Source: an uncultured Muribaculum sp.
Lineage (GTDB): Bacteria > Bacteroidota > Bacteroidia > Bacteroidales > Muribaculaceae
Assembly: GCA_910587665.1 (NCBI GenBank)
Contig: CAJUMZ010000033.1
Location: 1 to 19,912 of the forward strand
Direction: 5' to 3'
Length of the DNA stretch: 19,912 bases
In this document: piece by piece, positions 7,882 through 14,662 of the stretch
Numbering within the stretch: position 1 is the stretch's first letter
How the letters are laid out: every line of letters starts with the position of its first letter
Program-made: the position numbers and the translations under genes
The notes under the pieces: generated by a model
What the model saw: only the letters and a program-made list of their open reading frames with translations
What the model was told of the DNA's origin: nothing
Databases searched by the model: none

Positions 7882-7981
7882 GTGATTTACAGCAAATCCG
7901 CCATAAATTGCAATAACTTTTTCACAGAATCCCCACTAAGGGCACAAACAATTACAATATGACCGTCGCGCTGTTTAAAGT

Positions 7982-8992
7982 TTAAAACTCGTAGAGCCGC
8001 ATGTTGAGATTGACCATAAACGTGGTCGCGCCCGTATGAGGCTGGGCGATCGCCACCCCTACCCCGAAACGGTTGACATTTATCCCCGCACAAGCGGAAA
8101 ATCCCGACAGGAAACTGCGGGAATAGGTGCTCATGTCAGTGCGGGTCTTGTAATTATAGCCAATACCTATATATAGCCTGTCGGAAGGAGCATATTCAGC
8201 CGCAAATACAAGATGCCTGAACAGATTGGAAGCAAAGGAGTCTTTCACCTCTAAAGACTCTGACGTGCCGTCGCCTACATCGACATACGGAAGTTTCCAT
8301 TTTGTAAGGTTCCACGCCGTGATCGATATGCGGAAAGGGATAGAGCCGAGTCCTTTGGTAAACCCGAGCCTGACATCAACCGGCAACCGGTCATGAGTGT
8401 CATTAAAGCGTTTTACCTGACCGCCGAGATTTGCCACAACAAATGAAAGCGACAGATCCCTCTCGTCATCAAAATAATTGATTCCCAAGTCGGTGGCGAT
8501 GGCAAACGCGCTATACGCGTCATATGCGGAATAAATGCCCTTCAGAGTAATACCGCCACGCAGATAGCCGGTTATGTCATGGGCGTAAGACGCGGAAAAA
8601 CATATGTCCTTGGGGCTGAACGTGCCGGTCACGTTACCTGTCTCATCGGCACTCTTCATTGAGCCATATCCGAAATACTTGATTCCCGCCGCCCACGCTC
8701 CGTGATCGCCTGCCGCCATCCCGTATTTCACCCCGGCAAAATTTGACTCACCGAGATAGCGCATATAATCCACCCCGAGCTGACGCTCTATCTCCGGGCC
8801 AAGTAGAGCGGGATTCTGGTCGATCACATTTATATCATCCTCTATGATAGATATGTTGACCCCACCAAGCCCGTAGATATGGCTTGACGAGGTGACATCA
8901 AGAAAATTATATGCCGTAGAACCGTCGGTGGCACGGGCGAAAACAAAGCCTATGCACAATGATATCAATGATATGACGCTGCGTATTCTCAT
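7982..8992 (-). CDS. porQ: Type IX secretion system protein PorQ
   Basis: This 336-residue outer-membrane beta-barrel protein has a signal peptide (MRIRSVISLISLCIGFVFA). The mature N-terminus, YNFLDVTSSSHIYGLGGVNI followed by SIIEDDINVIDQNPALLG, is the hallmark opening of PorQ and the related PorV-like barrel family. Amphipathic strands fill the rest, and it ends MVNLNMRLYEF with a C-terminal aromatic. PorQ is part of the outer-membrane attachment complex (with PorU, PorV and PorZ) that releases and anchors type IX cargo, and is thought to hold PorZ. I chose the ATG at 8992 because the signal peptide starts there; an upstream in-frame ATG at 9025 would add an uncharacteristic 11 residues. The two genes downstream encode likely cargo, matching the assignment. 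Confidence 0.85.
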   Translation of the reverse strand: MRIRSVISLISLCIGFVFARATDGSTAYNFLDVTSSSHIYGLGGVNISIIEDDINVIDQNPALLGPEIERQLGVDYMRYLGESNFAGVKYGMAAGDHGAWAAGIKYFGYGSMKSADETGNVTGTFSPKDICFSASYAHDITGYLRGGITLKGIYSAYDAYSAFAIATDLGINYFDDERDLSLSFVVANLGGQVKRFNDTHDRLPVDVRLGFTKGLGSIPFRISITAWNLTKWKLPYVDVGDGTSESLEVKDSFASNLFRHLVFAAEYAPSDRLYIGIGYNYKTRTDMSTYSRSFLSGFSACAGINVNRFGVGVAIAQPHTGATTFMVNLNMRLYEF

Positions 8993-9100
8993 AACTGTTA
9001 ATGTAAACGTATTTCCATGCGGCATATTGCACGGACCCGCGTTTTATTTGCTAACAAAACTGAAACATCGCTAAACAAATGCAAAAACGGCCGGTGATAA

Positions 9101-9131
9101 TTGTAAATCTAAATATGTCATTTTATATTTG
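9101..9131 (+). promoter_or_regulatory. Bacteroidota -33/-7 promoter for the TonB-C gene
   Basis: TTG at 9101-9103 and TATATTTG at 9124-9131 are separated by 20 bases, the ideal spacing for the Bacteroidota housekeeping sigma factor. Transcription would start near 9138, upstream of the ATG at 9154 but downstream of the ATG at 9079. This rules out the longer frame as the expressed protein. Confidence 0.75.
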
Positions 9132-9153
9132 CAATACATTTCATCGAAATACA

Positions 9154-9636
9154 ATGGACATACCGACCCTAAGACTCTTCATCATATCGTTGCTTACAGC
9201 AGGCGGCATTATCTCGGCTCCGGCACAGGCAAGGCGCATTGTGGCTCATACCACACAGCAGTCGCTCGCCATGACCGACATCCAGGAAATGCAGCATAGT
9301 TTCTCTGCGGAAATAATTGAAGCCTACGAGTATGAGATGGTCGACGAGCCTCCGATGTTTCCCGGAGGCAACAACGCGTTGGTGCAGTTCATCAACTCTT
9401 CCCGGCGATATCCGGCAAAGGCTTACGAAAACCGTATCCACGGGCGTGTGCTGTGCTCTTTCATCGTGCAGCCCGACGGAGAGATCACCCATGTTAATGT
9501 ATTGCGTGGAGTAGAGCCGTCGCTTGACAGGGAAGCTGTAAGAATTCTCGGATCAATGCCCAATTGGAAAGCCGGAAGAATCGACGGCAACAAGGTGCCG
9601 GTCTACTGTATACTCCCCGTAATATTCCGTCTCTGA
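9154..9636 (+). CDS. Exported protein with a stand-alone TonB C-terminal domain
   Basis: This 160-residue protein has an N-terminal hydrophobic stretch (LFIISLLTAGGIISAPAQA) that reads as a cleavable signal peptide, then a short linker, then a TonB C-terminal domain over about residues 65-160. The domain has the family landmarks FPGGNNALVQFI, YPAKAYENRIHGRVLCSFIV, PDGEITHVNVLRGVEPSLDREAV and a C-terminal VPVYCILPVIFRL. The proline-rich periplasm-spanning linker of energy-transducing TonB proteins is missing, as is the usual longer cytoplasmic start. It may be a periplasmic binding or accessory module rather than a full energy transducer, unless the hydrophobic segment stays as an anchor. The start is set by the promoter at 9101-9131. 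It is divergent from porQ and possibly transcribed alone. Confidence 0.75.
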   Translation: MDIPTLRLFIISLLTAGGIISAPAQARRIVAHTTQQSLAMTDIQEMQHSFSAEIIEAYEYEMVDEPPMFPGGNNALVQFINSSRRYPAKAYENRIHGRVLCSFIVQPDGEITHVNVLRGVEPSLDREAVRILGSMPNWKAGRIDGNKVPVYCILPVIFRL

Positions 9637-9717
9637 TTCTTTTTCCGGGGAAAATACGCTTTTCTGATATTTTTTCGTTATATTCGCACTGAATTACTCA
9701 TTTCTAACATAACTATC

Positions 9718-10080
9718 ATGGCAAACAAACGTAGACTCAAGAAAGCCATCAGGATTGCTTGCGGCAATATGGCAGGCGAATGTATAATAACCCGCAATTT
9801 TGTACCGGGCGTTGATGCGAAAAAAATTGACGAGATCATCTTCAATATCGCCGACCTGCAATTTGTGACACTTGAAAATGTGTCTTTCTCCTTCGACAAG
9901 AGCAGAAGCAGCTTTGAATCGCCCGCCGATTACAATAAAGCACGCAAGGCATATTTCCACAAAGGCTACAAGAAACTCCTCGACGACTTCAAGGCCGGTA
10001 TCGACGAGATCGTGAAACAAATGAACGACGCGCTCCCCGCCGAGCAAAAAGAACGCAACAAAGCGGCTGCATCGAAATAA
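9718..10080 (+). CDS. Conserved-looking hypothetical protein, 120 residues
   Basis: I do not recognise a named family. The protein is soluble, basic at both ends (MANKRRLKKAIRI at the start, a lysine-rich tail) and mostly helical in appearance, with Leu/Ile spacing in the second half (KLLDDFKAGIDEIVKQMNDA) that could form a helical bundle. Two cysteines-or-small-residue turns near residues 15-22 (CGNMAGEC) stand out. There is no signal peptide or membrane segment. It precedes the acyltransferase by only 23 bases and shares its strand, so co-transcription is likely. A weak -7-like TATATTCG lies at 9679-9686. The codon use matches its neighbours, which supports it being real. Confidence 0.7.
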   Translation: MANKRRLKKAIRIACGNMAGECIITRNFVPGVDAKKIDEIIFNIADLQFVTLENVSFSFDKSRSSFESPADYNKARKAYFHKGYKKLLDDFKAGIDEIVKQMNDALPAEQKERNKAAASK

Positions 10081-10103
10081 CAACGTAATTATCAATATCG
10101 ACA

Positions 10104-10649
10104 ATGAATCTGTCGAAATTTATACTTAAGATAATCGGGTGGAAGGTGAATATCACCACACCCGATTATGCTAAATGCCTCATCTGCGTCGCGCCCCACA
10201 CGAGCAACTGGGATTTCATACTCGGGGAGCTTGCCTATACCTCGGTAGGAAGAAAAGCGGGATTCCTGATGAAAGAAGCATGGTTCAAATGGCCGCTGGG
10301 CTACTTTTTCCGTGCGATAGGAGGAATCCCCGTTCCCAAGAAGAGGGGGTCCTCACTCACTCAGGTAATAGTCGATAAATTCAAGGAATCGGATCGTCTC
10401 GTACTTGCCATAACCCCGGAGGGTACCAGAAAAGGCACGGCAAAGTGGCGTCACGGATTTCTCCATATAGCAATGGAGGCCGATGTGCCCCTGTTGCTCG
10501 GAGCTATCGACTACAAGCGAAAGTATATCGAGATCGACCGTCAGTTCAAACCCACCGGCGACGTAGAAGCCGACATGAGAGAGATAAAAAATTTCTACCG
10601 TAACTTTTCCGCCAAATATCCGGAAAAATTCATTACCGACGATGAGTGA
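10104..10649 (+). CDS. PlsC-like lysophospholipid acyltransferase family protein
   Basis: This 181-residue protein has the two main motifs of the glycerolipid acyltransferase family: HTSNWD (H32-x4-D37), the catalytic His/Asp box, and TPEGTRK at 104-110, the glycerol-phosphate-binding EGTR box. A hydrophobic region WPLGYFFRAIGGIPVPKKRG lies between them. It probably transfers an acyl group to a lysophospholipid or other amphiphile at the inner membrane face. It is shorter than a typical PlsC (about 240 residues) and has no N-terminal transmembrane helix, so it belongs to the compact LPLAT-like group whose acceptor is often unknown. Its end overlaps the start of the nitrilase gene by 8 bases, indicating translational coupling. 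Confidence 0.85.
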   Translation: MNLSKFILKIIGWKVNITTPDYAKCLICVAPHTSNWDFILGELAYTSVGRKAGFLMKEAWFKWPLGYFFRAIGGIPVPKKRGSSLTQVIVDKFKESDRLVLAITPEGTRKGTAKWRHGFLHIAMEADVPLLLGAIDYKRKYIEIDRQFKPTGDVEADMREIKNFYRNFSAKYPEKFITDDE

Positions 10650-11427
10650 TATTCTAAAAGTAGCGGCATTGCAGCTCGACATCGTGCCGGGTGACAAGTC
10701 GGCAAACATAGCCATGGCATCCGAGTTGCTCGGGACATTGCCCGAAGGATACGACATTGCGGTATTGCCGGAAATGTTCACCACCGGCTTCATCTGTGAG
10801 CCTCAACAGGCGACCATGCTTGCCGAGCCTGTCGACGGGATGACAATCTCGACGCTTAAACGCATGTCGGCTGAATCAAGGATTGCCCTATGTGGTTCCT
10901 ACATAGCCCGCGACAATGAGGCCGTATATAACCGCGCATTTTTCATAGAGCCGTCGGGCGACACTTATTTTTATGACAAACGTCACCTTTTCTCTATCAG
11001 CGGAGAAGACCGTGCCTACTGTCGCGGCGACAAACCTGTCCCCGTATTCCGGTTCCGGGGCTGGAACATCGCCATTGCCGTGTGCTTCGACCTTAGGTTT
11101 CCGGCATGGCTGCGTAATAACAGGGAGACTTATGACCTTATGATAGTCATGGCAAACTGGCCTGACTCGCGTGCCTATGCGTGGGAACACCTGTTGATAG
11201 CCCGCGCTATAGAAAATCAATCGTATGTGATCGGCTGCAACCGATCCGGAAATGACAACTACGGGGAGTATTCCGGCACTTCGGTGATAATCGACGCCAA
11301 AGGCATTTCAATTGAAGAGAAATCAAGCGATTACATCGTAACCGCGACCCTTTCAAAAGAATCGCTGTCGGCTTTCCGACAGAAATTCCCTGTACTGAGT
11401 GAATCAGACCGTTTCGACATAATCTGA
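10642..11427 (+). CDS. Carbon-nitrogen hydrolase, omega-amidase-like
   Basis: This 261-residue protein of the nitrilase superfamily shows the complete catalytic triad: E44 in VLPEMFTTGF, K113 in YDKRHLFS and C148 in AVCFDLRFPAW. The length and motifs resemble the YafV/Nit2 group, which hydrolyses 2-oxoglutaramate or other omega-amides to the keto acid and ammonia as metabolite repair after transamination. The absence of extra N- or C-terminal domains excludes NAD synthetase or apolipoprotein N-acyltransferase. It is cytoplasmic. It overlaps the acyltransferase gene and ends just before the thi promoter. The exact substrate is inferred from the subgroup. Confidence 0.85.
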   Translation: MSDILKVAALQLDIVPGDKSANIAMASELLGTLPEGYDIAVLPEMFTTGFICEPQQATMLAEPVDGMTISTLKRMSAESRIALCGSYIARDNEAVYNRAFFIEPSGDTYFYDKRHLFSISGEDRAYCRGDKPVPVFRFRGWNIAIAVCFDLRFPAWLRNNRETYDLMIVMANWPDSRAYAWEHLLIARAIENQSYVIGCNRSGNDNYGEYSGTSVIIDAKGISIEEKSSDYIVTATLSKESLSAFRQKFPVLSESDRFDII

Positions 11428-11443
11428 TCCAAAAAGATTTGGA
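11428..11443. repeat. Small inverted repeat over the thi -33 box
   Basis: TCCAAA at 11428-11433 and TTTGGA at 11438-11443 are a perfect 6-base inverted repeat with a 4-base loop, starting right after the nitrilase stop codon. The right arm contains the TTTG of the thi promoter. It may be a weak terminator for the upstream operon (the T-run starts only after AGGGA) or a small operator. Confidence 0.4.
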
Positions 11444-11469
11444 AGGGATTTTTAATATCATTAACTTTG
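11438..11469 (+). promoter_or_regulatory. Bacteroidota -33/-7 promoter of the thi operon
   Basis: TTTG at 11438-11441 and TAACTTTG at 11462-11469 match the -33 and -7 consensus (TTTG, TAnnTTTG) with a 20-base spacer. Transcription should begin near 11476, only a few bases before the first helix of the riboswitch, so the aptamer is the very start of the transcript. Confidence 0.8.
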
Positions 11470-11477
11470 CATCGACA

Positions 11478-11559
11478 GACAAAGGGGTGCCCGTCATCGC
11501 GACGAGCTGAGATCATACCCTCCGAACCTGACACGGCTAACACCGGCGAAGGGATTGTT
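11478..11559 (+). promoter_or_regulatory. TPP riboswitch (THI element) aptamer
   Basis: The conserved thi-box landmarks appear in order: GGGGTGC at 11484-11490, the P3 stem CGTC/GACG at 11492-11495 and 11501-11504, GCTGAGATCATACCC at about 11506-11520 (pyrimidine-binding core), GAACCTGA at 11524-11531, and CACCGGCGAAGGGA ending at 11554 (pyrophosphate-binding side). Helix P1 can form from GACAA at 11478-11482 with TTGTT at 11555-11559. Thiamine pyrophosphate binding should lower expression of the downstream biosynthesis operon. Confidence 0.95.
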
Positions 11560-11572
11560 GACCATCTTAAAA

Positions 11573-11609
11573 GCCTTTTTGTCTATTTTTTGTTATAAGA
11601 TAAAAAGGC
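11573..11609 (+). promoter_or_regulatory. Putative riboswitch expression platform sequestering the thiD start region
   Basis: GCCTTTTT at 11573-11580 pairs perfectly with AAAAAGGC at 11602-11609, which ends two bases before the thiD ATG at 11612. The hairpin would bury the purine-rich initiation region. The 5' strand of the aptamer P1 helix, AGACAAA at 11477-11483, is complementary to TTTGTCT at 11578-11584, which overlaps the left arm. The two pairings are mutually exclusive, as expected for translational control. The pairing is seen in sequence; the switching is inferred. Confidence 0.55.
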
Positions 11610-11611
11610 GC

Positions 11612-12430
11612 ATGAAATCCTATATCACAGCACTGACAATAGCTGGCTCCGACCCGTCGGGCGGCGCAGGCATTCAGGCTGACATCAAGACGATGTCGGC
11701 TTTAGGTGTTTATGCCATGTCGGCAATCACCGCGATTGCCGTGGAAAATACCGTAGGCGTGAGAGCGGTCGCGGGCATTGACCCCGAAATCGTAGCCTCG
11801 CAGGTTGACGCCGTGTTTGACGACATCCGCCCCGATGCGGTTAAGATAGGCATGCTGTTTTCGGCTGAGACCGTGAACCTCGTAGCCGATAGACTTTCAG
11901 CTCACTGCGCCTCAAATATCGTGCTTGACCCGGTGATGATAGCCACATCGGGTGACAAGCTCATCACCGATGACGCCATCGATATGATTGTCAAGCGGAT
12001 AATCCCGATTGCCACTCTCATAACGCCAAATGTCAACGAGGCAAAGGCTCTTACCGGCACATCGGACATAAGCCTTCAGATAGCCTCATTGCGAAGCATC
12101 GGTGCTAAAAACATCCTGCTCAAAGGAGGCGACCGTGACTGCTCCGATGACATGGCTGTCGACTACCTCGTGTTGGATGGCTGTGACACACCGATTCTTT
12201 TTGAATCGAAGCGTGTCGACACAAAGAACACCCACGGTACAGGATGTACCCTCTCCTCTGCAATCGCCTCTTTCCTCGCCCGTGGATATAATTTGACGGA
12301 CAGTGTATCGAAAGCAAAATTATATGTCACCGAAGCCCTTAGAGCCGCTGCCGGTTGTCACCTCGGCAGCGGTCACGGTCCTGTCAACCATCTTTTCAAC
12401 CCTCAACCGTCAATAATAATCAATAAATAA
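11612..12430 (+). CDS. thiD: Hydroxymethylpyrimidine/phosphomethylpyrimidine kinase
   Basis: This 272-residue ribokinase-fold enzyme phosphorylates HMP and then HMP-phosphate with ATP, giving HMP-pyrophosphate for ThiE. The substrate-binding motif AGSDPSGGAGIQADIKTM is at residues 11-28. LDPVMIATSGDKL is at about 105-117, and the anion-hole and catalytic-base motif NTHGTGCTLSSAI is at 206-218. The length is that of stand-alone ThiD (about 265-275). The frame is open back to a TTG at 11555 inside the riboswitch, but the ATG at 11612 gives the family's normal N-terminus and follows the expression-platform hairpin. It is the first gene of the TPP-controlled operon, 7 bases before thiS. Confidence 0.95.
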   Translation: MKSYITALTIAGSDPSGGAGIQADIKTMSALGVYAMSAITAIAVENTVGVRAVAGIDPEIVASQVDAVFDDIRPDAVKIGMLFSAETVNLVADRLSAHCASNIVLDPVMIATSGDKLITDDAIDMIVKRIIPIATLITPNVNEAKALTGTSDISLQIASLRSIGAKNILLKGGDRDCSDDMAVDYLVLDGCDTPILFESKRVDTKNTHGTGCTLSSAIASFLARGYNLTDSVSKAKLYVTEALRAAAGCHLGSGHGPVNHLFNPQPSIIINK

Positions 12431-12437
12431 CACTACT

Positions 12438-12638
12438 ATGAACATTTCAGTAAACAACAAACCGATGACAGTGCCCGACAACACTACTCTTCAGGGCGCA
12501 CTTGATCTCGCCGGAATAAATCCCGATGGTATAGCCACAGCTCTTAACGGTGAGGTCGTGCCTCTCGTCGATCGCGACGCGGCAGTGCTGAAAGAAGGTG
12601 ACTCGGTATTGGTAATCGAACCTTTCTACGGTGGATAA
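12438..12638 (+). CDS. thiS: Sulfur carrier protein ThiS
   Basis: This 66-residue ubiquitin-like beta-grasp protein ends in FYGG; the terminal Gly-Gly is adenylated and converted to a thiocarboxylate that supplies sulfur for the thiazole ring. The N-terminal MNISVNNKPMTVPDNTTLQG and internal GIATALNGEVVPLVDRD match the family. It is between thiD and the TenI-like gene, and its last 8 bases overlap the GTG start of the latter. Its usual activator ThiF is not encoded in this window. Confidence 0.95.
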   Translation: MNISVNNKPMTVPDNTTLQGALDLAGINPDGIATALNGEVVPLVDRDAAVLKEGDSVLVIEPFYGG

Positions 12639-13215
12639 TCATCCGCTCAGGATTGCGGTGACCCCGCCGGCGGTGTTTCAGGATGAAGCCCTTTGGATAC
12701 GGATGATTCTTGATGCAGGATGGGACTATGTACACTTGCGCCATCCGGCAGAAACCCTACGCGATGTAAAATCGGTCATTGAAAAAATACCGACAAGGCT
12801 TCACTCGCGCCTCAGACTCCACGGTCATTTTGAACTGCTAAACGAGTTTAATCTCGGCGGCATACATCTCAACTCGCGATGTCCCGAACCGCCTCCCATA
12901 TACCGTGGGGCAATAAGCCGCACGTGTCACTCAATCGAGGAGATCGAAACATTTAAAAACGATTACGATTACCTGACATTGAGTCCAATCTTACCGAGCA
13001 TTTCAAAACCGGGCTATTCCGGCTCATTCACGGATGAGCAACTTGCCGGGCTTCCTGAAGGAAAGGTCGTGGCTCTCGGAGGCATAACGCCTGAGCGTCT
13101 TGGGGCGATTGCCGCGTTTCCGTTCCGCGGATATGGGGTGCTCGGCTATATTTTTGAAGCCTCTTCCCTCGAAGAGTTGAAATTCAGGCTTAAACAATTT
13201 GACAACTATAAATAA
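12631..13215 (+). CDS. TenI-like thiamine phosphate synthase superfamily protein
   Basis: This 194-residue protein is a (beta/alpha)8 barrel of the ThiE/TenI superfamily. It lacks ThiE-specific residues: the pyrophosphate-binding QLRxK is replaced by HLRHP (35-39), and the Asp-rich metal site of ThiE is missing (LHGHFELLNE). It keeps the motif SRTCHSIEE with H100, which lines up with the histidine needed for TenI thiazole tautomerase, and SPILPSISKPGYSG on the phosphate-binding side. A thiazole tautomerase or other thiazole-handling role is the best inference. The start is a GTG overlapping thiS by 8 bases; no ATG fits the conserved N-terminus. It comes nine bases before true thiE, so the operon carries both family members. 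Confidence 0.75.
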   Translation: MDNHPLRIAVTPPAVFQDEALWIRMILDAGWDYVHLRHPAETLRDVKSVIEKIPTRLHSRLRLHGHFELLNEFNLGGIHLNSRCPEPPPIYRGAISRTCHSIEEIETFKNDYDYLTLSPILPSISKPGYSGSFTDEQLAGLPEGKVVALGGITPERLGAIAAFPFRGYGVLGYIFEASSLEELKFRLKQFDNYK

Positions 13216-13224
13216 CTATCTCAT

Positions 13225-13848
13225 ATGTTACAATTCATTACCAATGCTTCCGACCGCTACAGCATAACCGAGGAAGTACGCATGGTCATCGAGGGTGGTT
13301 GCCGATGGGTACAGCTTCGCATGAAAGACGCCTCCTATGATGAGATGAAAGCAACGGCTCTCGATATAATCCCTATCTGCAAAGAAAACGATATAATTCT
13401 TGTGATAGATGACAATGTCGAGCTTGTCAACGAACTGCGCGTGCATGGTGTCCATCTCGGCAAAGAGGATATGGATCCCCGCAAGGCAAGGGAGATTCTC
13501 GGGCCTCACGCCATAATAGGCGTTACCGCCAACACGGCAGATGACATAATGTCGTTTCGCGGTATGGATGTCGACTATGTAGGCGTCGGACCGTTTCGCC
13601 CCACGACCACAAAAAAGCGTCTCGCCCCGGTAATAGGGCTTGACGGGTATCGGAATATTGTCAAGACGGTGCGTGATGCCGGATGTCAGTTACCGCTCGT
13701 TGCCATAGGAGGGATAACCCTTGAAGATGTCGGCGAAATTATGGCTACAGGTGTTCAGGGCATTGCCGTGTCAGGCGCTATAATCAATGCTCCCGACCCG
13801 GTAAATTATACGGAAAGCCTCATCACCGCCCTGCAATCACGTAATTAA
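13225..13848 (+). CDS. thiE: Thiamine phosphate synthase
   Basis: This 207-residue TIM-barrel enzyme joins HMP-pyrophosphate to thiazole phosphate, releasing pyrophosphate and giving thiamine phosphate. It carries the diagnostic QLRMK at residues 30-34, the metal-binding stretch LVIDDNVELVNELRVHGVHL at about 59-78, GVTANT at 99-104, VGPFRPTTTKK at 121-131 and AIGGITLEDV near 170. The TANT in place of the STHS common in other phyla is, as I recall, normal in Bacteroidota. Contrast with the preceding TenI-like paralogue confirms this copy as the synthase. Confidence 0.93.
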   Translation: MLQFITNASDRYSITEEVRMVIEGGCRWVQLRMKDASYDEMKATALDIIPICKENDIILVIDDNVELVNELRVHGVHLGKEDMDPRKAREILGPHAIIGVTANTADDIMSFRGMDVDYVGVGPFRPTTTKKRLAPVIGLDGYRNIVKTVRDAGCQLPLVAIGGITLEDVGEIMATGVQGIAVSGAIINAPDPVNYTESLITALQSRN

Positions 13849-13870
13849 ACATCATATAAATAAACCAATC

Positions 13871-14644
13871 ATGAATGACCGACTGACTATAGGCGGCAGG
13901 GAGTTTGATTCACGGCTCTTTGTCGGCACCGGGAAATTTTCATCCAACGAGCTTATGCTTGAATCCATTATGGCTTCCGGCTCGGAAATGATCACGGTGG
14001 CTATGAAGCGTATTGACATGGACAATGCTCGTGAAGATGACATGCTTCGCCACATCAACCGCGATAAAGTACAGTTTATGCCAAATACCTCCGGCGTGCG
14101 CAACGCGGCCGAGGCTGTATTGGCTGCCAAACTTTCACGCGACATATTCCACACCGACTTTATAAAACTCGAGATTCATCCCGACCCGAAATACCTTCTT
14201 CCTGACCCGGTAGAGACACTGAAAGCGACCGAGATTCTTGCCCGTGAGGGATTCACAGTACTGCCATATATCCAAGCCGACCCGGTGCTGTGCAAGCGTC
14301 TCGAGGATGTCGGCACCGCGGCAGTCATGCCGCTTGGAGCGCCGATAGGTACCAACAAGGGCTTGAAGACGCGCGACCTTCTCGAAATCATTATTGCCGA
14401 AAGCCGCGTGCCGGTAGTGGTTGACGCAGGGCTCGGAGCGCCGTCTCATGCCGCCGACGCGATGGAGATGGGTGCCGACGCGGTACTCGTCAACACAGCA
14501 ATCGCCGTTGCAGGCGATCCGGTCGCCATGGCACGTGCCTTCAGGCTTGCCGTCGAAGCGGGGCGTATGGCTTATCGCGCAGGACTCGGCTCACAAGGCA
14601 ACATGGCGGAAGCCACCTCTCCCCTCACCTCATTTCTCGGTTAA
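13871..14644 (+). CDS. thiG: Thiazole synthase
   Basis: This 257-residue barrel enzyme forms the thiazole ring from 1-deoxyxylulose 5-phosphate, ThiS-thiocarboxylate and dehydroglycine. K99 in DFIKLEIHPDPKYLLPD is the expected Schiff-base lysine. Other family landmarks are LFVGTGKFSS, GTAAVMPLGAPIGTNKGL, PVVVDAGLGAPSHAADAMEM-GADAVLVNTAIA and the C-terminal EAGRMAYRAGL. The length is typical. It forms a complex with ThiS in other bacteria, and both are in the same operon here together with ThiH, which makes the dehydroglycine. Confidence 0.96.
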   Translation: MNDRLTIGGREFDSRLFVGTGKFSSNELMLESIMASGSEMITVAMKRIDMDNAREDDMLRHINRDKVQFMPNTSGVRNAAEAVLAAKLSRDIFHTDFIKLEIHPDPKYLLPDPVETLKATEILAREGFTVLPYIQADPVLCKRLEDVGTAAVMPLGAPIGTNKGLKTRDLLEIIIAESRVPVVVDAGLGAPSHAADAMEMGADAVLVNTAIAVAGDPVAMARAFRLAVEAGRMAYRAGLGSQGNMAEATSPLTSFLG

Positions 14645-14662
14645 TAACAGCAATATCAGGCA

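Noticed and set aside
9079..9153. N-terminal extension of the TonB-C protein from an ATG at 9079
   Set aside because: A well-formed promoter at 9101-9131 lies inside it and the signal peptide begins at 9154.
9641..9654. TTTTCCGGGGAAAA as a terminator after the TonB-C gene
   Set aside because: The inverted repeat has a loop too short for a stable hairpin and only a modest T-run follows 20 bases later.
11555..11611. N-terminal extension of ThiD starting at a TTG
   Set aside because: It would be translated from riboswitch and expression-platform sequence and gives an uncharacteristic leader; the ATG at 11612 fits the family.
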